Part shown: positions 53,124-62,687 of the stretch, in pieces
How the letters are laid out: every line of letters begins with the position of its first letter
Position numbering within the stretch: the stretch's first letter is position 1
Source of the DNA: Natrarchaeobaculum sulfurireducens
GTDB taxonomy: Archaea; Halobacteriota; Halobacteria; Halobacteriales; Natrialbaceae
Assembly (NCBI RefSeq): GCF_003430825.1
Contig: NZ_CP024047.1
Location: forward strand, 3,224,001 to 3,288,000
Direction of reading: 5' to 3'
DNA length: 64,000 nt
The notes under the pieces: generated by a model
Seen by the model: only the letters and a program-made list of their open reading frames with translations
The model's database searches: none
Told to the model about the DNA's origin: nothing
Position numbers and translations under genes: made by a program

Positions 53124-56003
53124 ATGAGCGTAGAGCGTAGATCGTCGGCGGTGGGTACGGGCGTACGGACTGGGGTGCTTGCAGCCGGGGTCGCGGCCGT
53201 GGTTGTCGCCGTCGGCTGGCTGGCGGGTCTCGAGGGGCTACTCGCCGGGGGCGCACTGATCGTCGTCGCCGGAACACTACTTGGCTATCGGACGGGGAAC
53301 CGCATCGACGAGACGATCGACCGGCTCCGTACTGAAGCACAGTCGGTTGAGACGGGTGACGATACGTACGAATCGATCGACGATCTCGAGGATGTCGCCG
53401 ACGTTGTCGGGTCGACGCTGCAGGAGAACCACCAGCTTCGTGAGCGCACCCGAGAGCTCGAGAAAACGGTCAACCGACTCGAGGGACAAAACGAGCGGAT
53501 GGAGGCACAAACAGCGGAGCTCGAAGAGGCGATGCAACTGTGTGCGGCGGGTCGGCTCGCCCACCGACTCGAGCCGGACGAAGCGGCACCGTTGTCGGTC
53601 GCCGACGAGTTCAACGCCATGATGGACGAACTCGAGGGGACGATCCGTCATCTCAAGGACTTCGTCATGCTGGTGGTGACCTCGAGTGACGAGCTCATGG
53701 CCGGGGTCGAACAGGTGACGGCCGCAAGTGCAGAGATCAGCGACGACGTCCAGCAGATCGCAGATGGGGCGTCGGTCCAGTCGCAGCGACTAGACGCGGT
53801 CACCGACGAGATGAGCGTTCTTTCGTCGAACATCGAGGAGATCGCGAGCCGGGCTGAACACGTCGCGACGCTTTCAGAAGAGACTGCACAGACTGGCCGG
53901 GCCGGGAAACAGGCCGCAAAAACGGCGATCGACGGGCTCGAAGAGATCGAGGCCGGGTCGACCGAGGCAGTCGAGGCGATCGAACGATTGCGTGCGGACG
54001 TCGACGAGATCGACGAACTGGTAGAGATGATCGCCGAGATCGCTCACCAGACGAACATGCTGGCGTTGAACGCCAACATCGAAGCCTCTCGGGGAACGAG
54101 TGAGGACGGGAGCGGCGAGGGGTTCGCAGTCGTCGCCTCGGAGATCAAATCACTCTCGGGCGAAGTGCAGTCTGCAGCCGAGTCGATCGAAACGCGACTC
54201 GACCGGATCCAGACCCGGACCGAGGAAACGACAGCGACCGTTACCGAGGCCGAGTCGATGATCGCGGCTCACACCGATGCCGTCGATCGCGCGCTGACTG
54301 CACTCGAGAAGATCGCCGAGTACGCAGAGCAGACCAACAACGGCGTCCAGGAGATCCACGCAGCGAGCGACCAGCAGGCCCAGTCGACCCAACAGGTCGT
54401 CGCACTGATCGACGAAACAGCGACGATCGGCGACCGGACGTCGTCGCTCTCGGGGAACGTCGCGGCATCGGCCGAAGAACAGGCGGCCGCGCTCTCGACG
54501 ATCTCGGGGCGCGCAGGCGAACTGTCGGAGAACGCGGCGTGGCTTCGAGACACCCTCGACATGTACAAGGCTCGCCAGGACGTTCCGGGACAGGAACGCC
54601 CGCCAGTCGCACCGACGTCGGTAACCGCCGACAACTCGAGTGCAGCCGAGGCCGAGGAGATCGACGGAACGACAGGAACCGGTTCCGACGAGAGTGCCAC
54701 CGCGGAAACAGCAGACTGGGCGTCCGACCACAGGGAGCAAACCACGTTCGAGTTTAGCGACGACGACGTCGAGGATGTTGGGCTTTCGACGCAGTTTGGA
54801 AGTGGGATCGCCGCCGGCGACGACGGGTTCGAGGTCGGGAAACAGGCGGCGACGCGCGCGGCGGCAAAACTCGAGAGCGACGGGCGCGTCGACTTCGGGC
54901 AGGTGTTCTGTTCGCCGACGTACGACTACGAGGCCGTACTCGAGGGGATTCGCTCGGTCGTCGGTGAGGACGTCGATCTGATCGGCGCGTCGTCGTCCGG
55001 CGAGTTCACCGAGGAGGCGAGTTCCAACGGGGGCGTCACAGTCGCGCTCGTCGCAAGTGACACCATCCGCTTTTTCACCGGGGTCGGAACCGACCTCTCA
55101 GGTGGCGTTGCCGCGGCAGTCAACGAGGCCATCGATTCGCTTCCGGCATCGGTCGAAGGCTACCCACACCGATCTGCAATCGTCCTCCACGATGGCCTCG
55201 CTGGCGTCGGCGATCAGGTCGCGGTCGCGACCCAGCGAAGACTCGGACACGACGTGAGTCTCGTCGGCGGATCGGCCGGAGACGATCTGGCGATGGAGGC
55301 GACACACGTCTTCTGTAATGAGACCGTTGCCGGCGATGCGGTCGTCGTGGGGCTGCTGGCCTCGAAGACCCCGACGACGGTCAGCGTCGACCACGGCCAC
55401 ACACCGATCTCGGAGCCACTGACAGTGACTCAATCGGACGGCGGGCGCGTCCTCGAACTCGACGGCAAGCCAGCGTTCGAGGCCTGGCGTGAGGTCGTCG
55501 AACCGTATCTCACAGAGCGCGGCCGAAACGTCGACTTCGACGCCCTCGAAAACGACAGTCGGGAGTTACTCGACTTGCTAACCGAGTTCGAGTTCGGCAT
55601 CGAGGAAGGTCGCGGCGCAAGCGACGACGGATACAAGATCCGATGGCCAGGGCTGGCCTTGACGACGGCAGGCCACTTCGAGTTCCCGGTTGGCGTCCCC
55701 GATGGAACGAAACTGCGGGTTATGCACAGTCCCAAACCGGACCAGATCGAGTCGGCCCGGAACACTGCTCGTGAAGCCGTGACCAACGCTGGCCGGAGCG
55801 AGATCGCTGGTGGCTTCGTCTACGACTGCGCTTGCCGGTCGATCATCCTCGAGGACTCGTTTGGCGAAGCCGTCGACGCGATGGCCGACGAACTCGAGGT
55901 GCCGTTTACCGGGATCGAGACGTACGGAGAACTCTGTATGGAACGGGGACAACTCAGCGGGTTCCACAACACGACGTCGGTCGTCATGTTACTCCCCGAG
56001 TGA
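53124..56003 (+). CDS. Chemoreceptor with C-terminal FIST sensor domain
   Basis: The 959-residue protein joins a methyl-accepting chemotaxis domain to a FIST sensor. Two membrane helices (about residues 15-35 and 38-55) have almost no external loop. A long coiled coil with a HAMP-like segment (GRLAHRLEPDE) follows. The signalling tip is EIAHQTNMLALNANIEA near residues 303-320. A Ser/Glu/Thr-rich linker covers about 500-550. From about residue 557 (STQFGSGIAAGDDGFEVG, then SPTYDYEAVLEGIRSVVGED) lies FIST_N, then FIST_C (LGHDVSLVGGSAGDDLAME to SGFHNTTSVVMLLPE). Sensing should therefore be cytoplasmic, perhaps of amino acids or small metabolites. ACTATAG at 53094 is the likely promoter. Confidence 0.85.
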   Translation: MSVERRSSAVGTGVRTGVLAAGVAAVVVAVGWLAGLEGLLAGGALIVVAGTLLGYRTGNRIDETIDRLRTEAQSVETGDDTYESIDDLEDVADVVGSTLQENHQLRERTRELEKTVNRLEGQNERMEAQTAELEEAMQLCAAGRLAHRLEPDEAAPLSVADEFNAMMDELEGTIRHLKDFVMLVVTSSDELMAGVEQVTAASAEISDDVQQIADGASVQSQRLDAVTDEMSVLSSNIEEIASRAEHVATLSEETAQTGRAGKQAAKTAIDGLEEIEAGSTEAVEAIERLRADVDEIDELVEMIAEIAHQTNMLALNANIEASRGTSEDGSGEGFAVVASEIKSLSGEVQSAAESIETRLDRIQTRTEETTATVTEAESMIAAHTDAVDRALTALEKIAEYAEQTNNGVQEIHAASDQQAQSTQQVVALIDETATIGDRTSSLSGNVAASAEEQAAALSTISGRAGELSENAAWLRDTLDMYKARQDVPGQERPPVAPTSVTADNSSAAEAEEIDGTTGTGSDESATAETADWASDHREQTTFEFSDDDVEDVGLSTQFGSGIAAGDDGFEVGKQAATRAAAKLESDGRVDFGQVFCSPTYDYEAVLEGIRSVVGEDVDLIGASSSGEFTEEASSNGGVTVALVASDTIRFFTGVGTDLSGGVAAAVNEAIDSLPASVEGYPHRSAIVLHDGLAGVGDQVAVATQRRLGHDVSLVGGSAGDDLAMEATHVFCNETVAGDAVVVGLLASKTPTTVSVDHGHTPISEPLTVTQSDGGRVLELDGKPAFEAWREVVEPYLTERGRNVDFDALENDSRELLDLLTEFEFGIEEGRGASDDGYKIRWPGLALTTAGHFEFPVGVPDGTKLRVMHSPKPDQIESARNTAREAVTNAGRSEIAGGFVYDCACRSIILEDSFGEAVDAMADELEVPFTGIETYGELCMERGQLSGFHNTTSVVMLLPE

Positions 56004-56058
56004 GTGACTCACAGTGGCAACTGACGCGACGGCACTGCCGGTCAGAACGAGTGTGGGC

Positions 56059-56100
56059 AGTCGCCGCTTCTCCGGCGAGCTCGCTACAGTGACTGCTAAT
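56059..56100. repeat. Dispersed repeat, truncated copy E
   Basis: TCGCCG (56061-56066) / CGGCGA (56073-56078) forms a stem like that in copies B and C; CTACAGTGACTGCTAAT then resembles their common end CAGTG-(A/G)CTACTATA. The second hairpin has lost its left arm. It is between the chemoreceptor and the DUF5781-type gene. Confidence 0.5.
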
Positions 56101-56197
56101 GGCCTGTGCTGGGCGCTGATCCGCAGTCGAGTGTAGACAGACTGGTACTAAAGCTGCCAATAGTCGTGTAGCGCTCGATCGATACCCGGTATCGAAC

Positions 56198-56953
56198 TCA
56201 GTCCGCCGCCGGTCCCTCACCGCCGACGTACGACCGCGTCGCGTCGACGAGCACCTGGCGATAGCCGCTCGAGTCCGGATCGTGTGTGAGTTCGCGGAAC
56301 CGACGCTTGAAGCCCTCGAAGTCGATTCCGGGGGCGTCCATCGCGGCGACGCGCGCGAGGTCGTACAGGCGGTGGTCGTCGTCGACGAGGTCGTGACGCT
56401 CGGCGAGTGCCAGCGCGAACGCGGCGTTGACGGCCGTGATCTCGGGGTCGGCACTCGGTGAGAGACGCTTTAAGCCCGGCCGGGAGGGCGTTTCGGGACG
56501 GTCGGCAAGCGCCATCGCGAGGCTCGACTCGAGGTACGCGAGCAGTTTCTCTCCGGGGCCGACCGCGAGGGTGATGTCGTCGGCGTAGATGTCTTTCATG
56601 TGATTTGCGATCTGGTGGCAGTGGGCGAGTTTTCGCCGCTCGACGCGTTTGCCGGCCAGCGCGAGGTAGAGGACTTCCTCGATGGACTGGACGTGCGACG
56701 GGTGTTCCTGCTCGTATCTGGCCATGTGAGAGAACTCGTGAAGAGCGAGTTCGCGAGCCATCGCACTCGAGGCGGCCTGTCTTGAGATATTGAGGACGTG
56801 TCGGTCCTCGTAGTGGCCGGCCCAGGTACGCTCGTCGGGGTCGTCGCGTAACTGGACGTACACCGGCAACGAGAGGTCGTGTTCGGTCTCGAAGAGATCT
56901 CGAGCGCTGAGAAAGGGAGACGTGGGTCCAGGACCCTGTACTCGTATGTCCAT
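56198..56953 (-). CDS. DUF5781-like protein with HExxH motif
   Basis: The 251-residue protein is of the haloarchaeal DUF5781 type (from memory). LALHEFSHMARYEQEHPSH holds His72, Glu73 and His76 (HExxH), with His84 and His87 following, so it may be a zinc-binding peptidase or a relic of one. Long helices follow (IEEVLYLALAGKRVERRKLAH and the AITAVNAAFALALAERHDL region). There is no signal peptide, so it is cytoplasmic. The start ATG at 56953 was preferred to an open extension to 57061, which overlaps the promoter of aef2. The gene is divergent from aef2. Confidence 0.75.
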   Translation of the reverse strand: MDIRVQGPGPTSPFLSARDLFETEHDLSLPVYVQLRDDPDERTWAGHYEDRHVLNISRQAASSAMARELALHEFSHMARYEQEHPSHVQSIEEVLYLALAGKRVERRKLAHCHQIANHMKDIYADDITLAVGPGEKLLAYLESSLAMALADRPETPSRPGLKRLSPSADPEITAVNAAFALALAERHDLVDDDHRLYDLARVAAMDAPGIDFEGFKRRFRELTHDPDSSGYRQVLVDATRSYVGGEGPAAD

Positions 56954-57168
56954 GCGTATAGATGCCAAGGGTTGAGACAGTATGGCTCTTACGCCGGGAG
57001 TCACGAGTTGTGACCCGGTGAGTCCGGAACCAACGGCAGCCACCAGTATCCTGTGTGGCAATTACTCACTCAATAAAGAGATTTCAGGGGTCAAACCCGA
57101 GGAAACGGCGGATCAGCCCGAGGACGAAACACTACCCTTTTGACCCCGCTGGCGGTAACAGGGTGTAT

Positions 57169-59355
57169 ATGGGCCGACGCAAGAAGATCGTCCAAGAGTG
57201 TGAACGGCTGATGGACGAACCGGAGAACATCCGGAACATCGCCATCGCCGCTCACGTCGACCACGGTAAAACGACCCTTTCTGACAACCTCCTCGCGGGT
57301 GCAGGCATGATCTCCGACGAGACTGCTGGCGAGCAGCTCGCGATGGACACGGAAGAAGACGAACAGGAACGTGGGATCACCATCGACGCCGCAAACGTTT
57401 CGATGACCCACGAGTACGAGGGAACGAACCACCTCATCAACCTCATCGACACGCCGGGCCACGTCGACTTCGGTGGCGACGTCACCCGTGCGATGCGTGC
57501 CGTCGACGGTGCGCTGGTGGTCGTCGACGCCGTCGAAGGTGCGATGCCCCAGACCGAGACCGTCCTGCGACAGGCACTGCGCGAGGGCGTCAAGCCGACG
57601 CTGTTCATCAACAAGGTCGACCGCCTCATTTCCGAGCTGCAGGAAGGCCCACAGGAGATGCAAGAGCGTCTCATCTCGGTCATCGCCGACGTGAACGAAC
57701 TCATCGCCGGCATGACCGACGACATGGACGACGTCGACGACTGGACCGTCTCCGTCGAAGACGGCACCGTCGGCTTCGGCTCCGCGCTGTACAAGTGGGG
57801 CGTCTCGATGCCGTCGATGCAGCGGACCGGCATGGACTTCGGCGACATCATGGAACTCGAGCGAGCGGACAAGCGCCAGGAACTCCACGAGCGCACGCCG
57901 CTTTCGGACGTCGTGCTCGACATGGTCTGTGAGCACTTCCCGAACCCAGTCGACGCACAGCCCCGCCGTATCCCACGGATCTGGCGTGGCGACGCCGAAT
58001 CCGACCTCGCAGAGCAGATGCGACTGGTCGACGAAGACGGCGAAGTCGTCTTCATGGTCACCGACATCGCGATGGACCCCCACGCCGGCGAGGTCGCTTC
58101 CGGTCGTGTCTTCTCGGGCAGCCTCGAGAAGGGCCAGGAGCTGTATGTCTCCGGGACCGCGGGCAAAAACCGCGTCCAGTCGGTCGGCATCTACATGGGT
58201 GGCGAACGCGAGGAAGTCGATCACGTTCCCGCCGGAAACATCGCGGCCGTCACCGGCCTGCGCGACGCCATCGCTGGCTCGACCGTCTCCGAGACGGACA
58301 TGACGCCGTTCGAGTCGATCGAACACATCTCCGAGCCAGTCATCACGAAGAGCGTCGAGGCCCAGACGATGGACGACCTCCCCAAGCTCATCGAGACGCT
58401 CCGCCAGGTCTCGAAAGAGGACCCGACCATCCAGGTCACGATCAACGAAGACACCGGCGAGCACCTGATCTCCGGACAGGGTGAACTCCACCTCGAGGTC
58501 ATCACCCAGCGTATCGAGAAGAATCAGGGCATCCCGGTCAACACCGGTGAGCCGATCGTCGTCTACCGCGAGGCTGTCCAGCGCGAGAGCGACACCGTCG
58601 AGGGCATCTCGCCAAACCGTCACAACCGCTTTTACATCTCCGCCGAGCCGCTGTCGGACGAACTCGTCGAGACGATCAAGCTGGGCGAGGCGACGATGGA
58701 CATGCCCGAACTCGAGCGCCGTGAAGCGCTCATGGATGCCGGCATGGAGAAAGACGACGCCCAGATCGTCGAGCACATCCACGGCTCGAACATCCTGCTC
58801 GACCAGACGAAGGGTATCCAGCACCTAAACGAGACGATGGAGCTGTTCATCGAGGGACTCGAGGAAGCCCTCGACAACGGCCCGCTCGCCAACGAGCCGG
58901 TCCAGGGAACGCTCATCCGACTGCACGACGCCAAACTCCACGAGGACACCATCCACCGCGGTCCGGCACAGGTCATCCCGGCGACGCGTGAGGCCGTCCA
59001 CAAGTCGCTGATCGACGCTCGCATCAAGGTGCTCGAGCCGATGCAAGACGCCCGCATCGACGTGCCAAACGACCACATGGGTGCCGCCTCCGGTGAGATT
59101 CAGGGCCGTCGTGGCCGCGTCGACGACATGTACCAGGAGGGTGACCTCATGGTCGTCGAGGGTATCGCACCCGTCGACGAGATGATCGGCTTCGCGAGCG
59201 ACATTCGCTCTGCGACCGAAGGCCGTGCCTCCTGGAACACGGAGAACGCCGGCTTCGAGGTCATGTCCGACTCGCTCCAGCGTGAGAAGATCATGGAGAT
59301 CCGCGAGCGCAAGGGCATGAAACTCGAGCTCCCGCCGAGCATCGACTACATCTAA
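57169..59355 (+). CDS. aef2: Translation elongation factor EF-2
   Basis: The 728-residue GTPase translocates tRNA and mRNA on the ribosome. The P-loop is AHVDHGKTT (residues 28-36), followed by [12 protein letters not shown] and [10 protein letters not shown] (G3), and NKVDRLI (G4). The diphthamide-modified His is expected at about residue 596 in [12 protein letters not shown], since the HxDxIH pattern of EF-2 is complete. The start at 57169 ([10 protein letters not shown]) is the archaeal standard; CTTTTG at 57137-57142 may be the TATA-like box. It is usually next to rps7 in haloarchaea, but is separated here by two genes. Confidence 0.97.
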   Translation: MGRRKKIVQECERLMDEPENIRNIAIAAHVDHGKTTLSDNLLAGAGMISDETAGEQLAMDTEEDEQERGITIDAANVSMTHEYEGTNHLINLIDTPGHVDFGGDVTRAMRAVDGALVVVDAVEGAMPQTETVLRQALREGVKPTLFINKVDRLISELQEGPQEMQERLISVIADVNELIAGMTDDMDDVDDWTVSVEDGTVGFGSALYKWGVSMPSMQRTGMDFGDIMELERADKRQELHERTPLSDVVLDMVCEHFPNPVDAQPRRIPRIWRGDAESDLAEQMRLVDEDGEVVFMVTDIAMDPHAGEVASGRVFSGSLEKGQELYVSGTAGKNRVQSVGIYMGGEREEVDHVPAGNIAAVTGLRDAIAGSTVSETDMTPFESIEHISEPVITKSVEAQTMDDLPKLIETLRQVSKEDPTIQVTINEDTGEHLISGQGELHLEVITQRIEKNQGIPVNTGEPIVVYREAVQRESDTVEGISPNRHNRFYISAEPLSDELVETIKLGEATMDMPELERREALMDAGMEKDDAQIVEHIHGSNILLDQTKGIQHLNETMELFIEGLEEALDNGPLANEPVQGTLIRLHDAKLHEDTIHRGPAQVIPATREAVHKSLIDARIKVLEPMQDARIDVPNDHMGAASGEIQGRRGRVDDMYQEGDLMVVEGIAPVDEMIGFASDIRSATEGRASWNTENAGFEVMSDSLQREKIMEIRERKGMKLELPPSIDYI

Positions 59356-59524
59356 CTCGCGACAGTCGGTTTCGTCGCGTTATTCTTCGATCGGTTTCGA
59401 TCATCGAACGCCACACTCGAGAGTAGCGCTCAAAGTCTCAGCCCATCGATACGGTCCGTCTTCTACGTCACTGAACGTGACGTCGATCGAGTGTCACAGC
59501 GTTCGAGATCGGGCGCAAAATAGC

Positions 59525-59803
59525 TCAGGCGTGGACGATCCGGTACCGATCCGCCGACGTCTCCTCGAGGACGGCTTCGGTTCGAAGCGAGACGATCTCG
59601 CCGGTCGGCTGCGGTTCGGTTTCGGCGTCGGCCTCGACGGACTCGAGCGTGCCGAGGAGGGTTGCTGAGGGCGGTTTCTGAGCAGCGCCGCAGTCGTAGA
59701 TCGTCAGGAGACCGCGGTCGCCCTCCTCGCGGTCGTAGACGACGATGTGGGCGTGATTCGGGAGGTGCCAGCGATCGTCGTCGATCGGGACGAGGTGGTT
59801 CAT
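59525..59803 (-). CDS. Small uncharacterised protein, 92 residues
   Basis: The 92-residue protein starts MNHLVPIDDDRWHLPNHAHI at 59803. A compact beta-rich middle (VVYDREEGDRGLLTIYDCG) is followed by an acidic second half (LLGTLESVEADAETEP, then VLEETSADRYRIVHA). There is no signal or membrane segment. The family is unknown to me. It lies downstream of cofH, co-directional, 69 bases from its stop. Confidence 0.6.
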   Translation of the reverse strand: MNHLVPIDDDRWHLPNHAHIVVYDREEGDRGLLTIYDCGAAQKPPSATLLGTLESVEADAETEPQPTGEIVSLRTEAVLEETSADRYRIVHA

Positions 59804-59872
59804 GCAGAGTGGTACGACAGACCGAACCAAAAGTTCACCCCTCCACGGTCGCGACGCCGCGTGGCACCGGGT

Positions 59873-61258
59873 CTAGTCGTCCGCGAGTACGGCCCGGTCG
59901 GCGCGTTCGTCGTCGGAGAGCAGCGGCGTGCCATCGGCCTGCGGGCCGAGACGTGGGCCTACGGGCGGGTCGTCGGGGTCGATCACCCGTCGCCGTTCGT
60001 AGTCGGTCGATCGTTCGACCGGGACGCGACCGATCGAGGATATTAACTCCGCGTAGGCCGCGAACGAACGGAACTCACCGTAGTCGCCGCCGGCTCGCTT
60101 CGTGATCTCTTCGGAGAGGATCGTTCCCATGAAGTCGTCCGCGCCGCAGTGGAGCATTTTCAGGCCGTGTTCGTCGCCGTATTTGACCCACGACGACTGG
60201 ATATGCTCGATGTTGTCGAGAAAGAGCCTCGAGACGGCGATCATTAGTTCGTCCTCGTCGGTGCTCGCACCGCCGGAGACGACGCCGTGTTCGAAAAGCG
60301 GCGTCTGCTGGTGGACGAACGAGAGCGGGACGAACTCCGTGATCGCGCCATCGACACGTTCCTGGAGGTCCCGCACGCGCTTCAGGTGCATCGCGCGGTG
60401 AGCATCGTTTTCGACGTGGCCGTACATGATCGTCGCCGTCAGCCCGAGGCCGACGTTCGCGGCGGCCTCCATCGCCTCGAGCCAGTCGTCGGTGCCGATC
60501 TTGCCGGGACAGATCGCGTCCCGGACTTCGTCGACGAGAATCTCGGCGGCGGTACCGGGAACTGTATCGAGGCCGGCGTCCCGCAAGCGACGGTAAACCT
60601 CCTCGTAGGACCAGTCGGTACCCCGGCGGGCGTGATAGCCCTCTTCGGGGGTCATCGAGTGGACGTGGACGCCGTCGACGTCCATCGCTGCGATCTGGTC
60701 GACGTAGGTGCCGGGGCTTTTCGCGTACACCTCGGGTGGCTTGTAGTTCGCCTCGCGGTAGGGGTCGTCGAGCGCCTCGAGGAGTTCGCGGTGTTCGTCG
60801 TCGAGTGCGAACGCGGGGTGGAGTCCCGAGACCGAACAGACCTCGGAGATGCCACGGGCGACGGCGTCAGAGACGATCTCGCGAGACTCGGCCGGCGTCT
60901 TGGTAAAGCCCGCAGTCTCGACGTCGGACTCGTGCTCGAAGCTGTGTGCGGAGTCTTTGAAGTTACAGAACAGACAGCCGACGTTACAGGCCGTCGTGAC
61001 GTTGTTGTTCAGGTTCGCGACGAAGGTGACCTCCTCGCCGACCACCTCGGCGCGGCGACGATCCGCGGCCTCGAGCACTTGCTCTTTGCGCCGGCGATCG
61101 ATCCCCTCGACGTCCGTCCCTGTCGTCAGCAACTCGATGGCGTCGTCGACGGTCAGTCGGTCACCATTGCGGGCTTTCGCTAAGGCGTTCTCGAACGACT
61201 GGTCAGTTTCGGGGACGTGTTCGAACGCGAGGTCGGCCTCGGTCACCGGTCGCTCCAT
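59873..61258 (-). CDS. cofH: FO synthase subunit CofH (deazaflavin synthesis)
   Basis: The 461-residue radical-SAM protein makes the deazaflavin ring of coenzyme F420 together with CofG. The CX3CX2C cluster site is Cys91, Cys95 and Cys98 (ACNVGCLFCNF). VCSVSGLHPAF, HVHSMTPEEGYHA, GTAAEILVDEVRDAICPGKI and MYGHVENDAHRAMHL are family segments. The first 80 residues are a haloarchaeal N-terminal extension, and the last 40 form an acidic tail. CofG is not in this window. The gene is divergent from the MFS transporter. Confidence 0.93.
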   Translation of the reverse strand: MERPVTEADLAFEHVPETDQSFENALAKARNGDRLTVDDAIELLTTGTDVEGIDRRRKEQVLEAADRRRAEVVGEEVTFVANLNNNVTTACNVGCLFCNFKDSAHSFEHESDVETAGFTKTPAESREIVSDAVARGISEVCSVSGLHPAFALDDEHRELLEALDDPYREANYKPPEVYAKSPGTYVDQIAAMDVDGVHVHSMTPEEGYHARRGTDWSYEEVYRRLRDAGLDTVPGTAAEILVDEVRDAICPGKIGTDDWLEAMEAAANVGLGLTATIMYGHVENDAHRAMHLKRVRDLQERVDGAITEFVPLSFVHQQTPLFEHGVVSGGASTDEDELMIAVSRLFLDNIEHIQSSWVKYGDEHGLKMLHCGADDFMGTILSEEITKRAGGDYGEFRSFAAYAELISSIGRVPVERSTDYERRRVIDPDDPPVGPRLGPQADGTPLLSDDERADRAVLADD

Positions 61259-61403
61259 CGTCGCAACGATACCGGTACAGCGAGAAAAGGATAGTGGTCC
61301 GCGTCCTCAACGGCGGTCACAACGCACGCGGTTCGGTCGCCCATCCGTCAACAGTCAGTTCGTCCGAAACATCCTTCGCACATCGCACGCGAGGTAGAGA
61401 AAC

Positions 61404-61424
61404 ATGAGGGAAGCCACCACGTGA
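61404..61424 (+). CDS. Mini reading frame (6 residues) overlapping the MFS start
   Basis: ATG at 61404 opens six codons (MREATT) whose TGA (61422-61424) overlaps the GTG start of the transporter as GTGA at 61421-61424. This is the same stop/start arrangement as at 8337. It may be a translation-coupling leader, or chance. Confidence 0.25.
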   Translation: MREATT

Positions 61425-62671
61425 CGAGCAAACAACAGGCAGGGGCGAGGACGTGGCTGCGACGAGACGAGACGGGGACGATCGTCGCTGCGGTTTCGGT
61501 CGCTCACTTCCTCTCGCACGTCTACCTGCTCGCCTATCCACCACTGTTTCCGCTGATCGGCGCAGAGTTCGGGCTCACGACGACACAGCTCGGACTGCTC
61601 GTAACGGCGATCTACGTCCCCACGCTGCTCCTGCAGATCCCGATCGGCGAGGTCGTCGACCGCATCGGGGCCAAGCGAATCCTCGTCGCCGGCCTCGTGG
61701 TCACCTCTCTCGGCGTGGCGCTGTCCGGCCTCGCGCCAACCTACGGGGCGTTGCTCGCGTTCGCGCTCGTCTCCGGCGTCGGTCAGTCGGTCTTTCACCC
61801 CGCCGACTACGCGCTGCTCGAGAGCGTCACCGACGCGACGAACCAGGGGTCGGCGTTCGGGTTGCACACGTTCGGCGGCTTCGCCGGCTTCGCCGCCGCC
61901 CCGATCCTGACCGGGACGCTCGGCATCCAGTTTGGCTGGCGCGTCGCGTTGCCGGCCGTCGGTGCGCTCGGGATCGCCTACGCCGTCGTCCTGCTGGTGG
62001 CGACGAAGCCGGTATATCGCCGCCAGATTCGAACGCGCAAAGAGCCCGAGGTGTCCGCGACGAGCGACGCGGAACCGGGAGTCGCCTCGAGCCTGCGCGG
62101 GCTGTTCAGGACGGAACTGCTCGTCGTCAGCGGCTTCTATCTCGTCTCGATGATGGCCATCGTGGCCCTCCAGTCGTTCACGACGGTGTTCGCGATCGAA
62201 TCGTTCGGGTTCAGCGACTCGGCCGCGAACACCGTGTTGACGGCCTACCTCGTCGGGACGGCAGTCGGCGTCATCGCCGGCGGCCCGTTCGCCGATCGGG
62301 CCCCGTTCCAGTACGTCATCGTCGGCGCGTTCGGCCTGGCTGCCGTCGGCATCTGGGTCACCGTCGTCGCGATCCACGGGAGTTACCTGACAGCCCTGGC
62401 GGTCTTCGGGGTCGTGGGGTTGCTCATCGGAATGGCCCTCCCTTCGCGGGACAAACTCGCGAACTCCTTCGCGGACGAGGGCTCGACCGGGAAGAGCTTC
62501 GGCTTCTTCTTTACGGGTCTCTCCCTCGGCGCCGTCATCAGCCCGGCAGTGGTCGGGGCGATCATCGACGCGTCCTCGGCGACCGCCGCCTTCCTCGTCG
62601 TCAGCGGGATCCTCCTCGTCGGGGCTGCGATCGTCGTCGGGCTTGCCCTGTACGCTCGAGGGCGGTCGTAG
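61421..62671 (+). CDS. MFS transporter
   Basis: The 416-residue protein is a major-facilitator permease with twelve predicted helices. VSVAHFLSHVYLLAYPPLFP opens the first; DRIGAKRILVAG holds the loop 2-3 motif (G-x-x-x-D-R-x-G-x-K type), and FADRAPFQYVIVG its C-terminal counterpart. VFHPADYALLESVTDATNQG resembles fosmidomycin-resistance-type exporters. GTG at 61421 was used, as no ATG in the frame precedes the first helix. The substrate is unknown. Confidence 0.88.
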   Translation: MTSKQQAGARTWLRRDETGTIVAAVSVAHFLSHVYLLAYPPLFPLIGAEFGLTTTQLGLLVTAIYVPTLLLQIPIGEVVDRIGAKRILVAGLVVTSLGVALSGLAPTYGALLAFALVSGVGQSVFHPADYALLESVTDATNQGSAFGLHTFGGFAGFAAAPILTGTLGIQFGWRVALPAVGALGIAYAVVLLVATKPVYRRQIRTRKEPEVSATSDAEPGVASSLRGLFRTELLVVSGFYLVSMMAIVALQSFTTVFAIESFGFSDSAANTVLTAYLVGTAVGVIAGGPFADRAPFQYVIVGAFGLAAVGIWVTVVAIHGSYLTALAVFGVVGLLIGMALPSRDKLANSFADEGSTGKSFGFFFTGLSLGAVISPAVVGAIIDASSATAAFLVVSGILLVGAAIVVGLALYARGRS

Positions 62672-62687
62672 CCGGCTCGAGACCGGG

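Noticed and set aside
57091-58824. 577-residue open frame antisense to aef2
   Set aside because: It mirrors the EF-2 codon pattern and has no recognisable domain, so it is a shadow frame.
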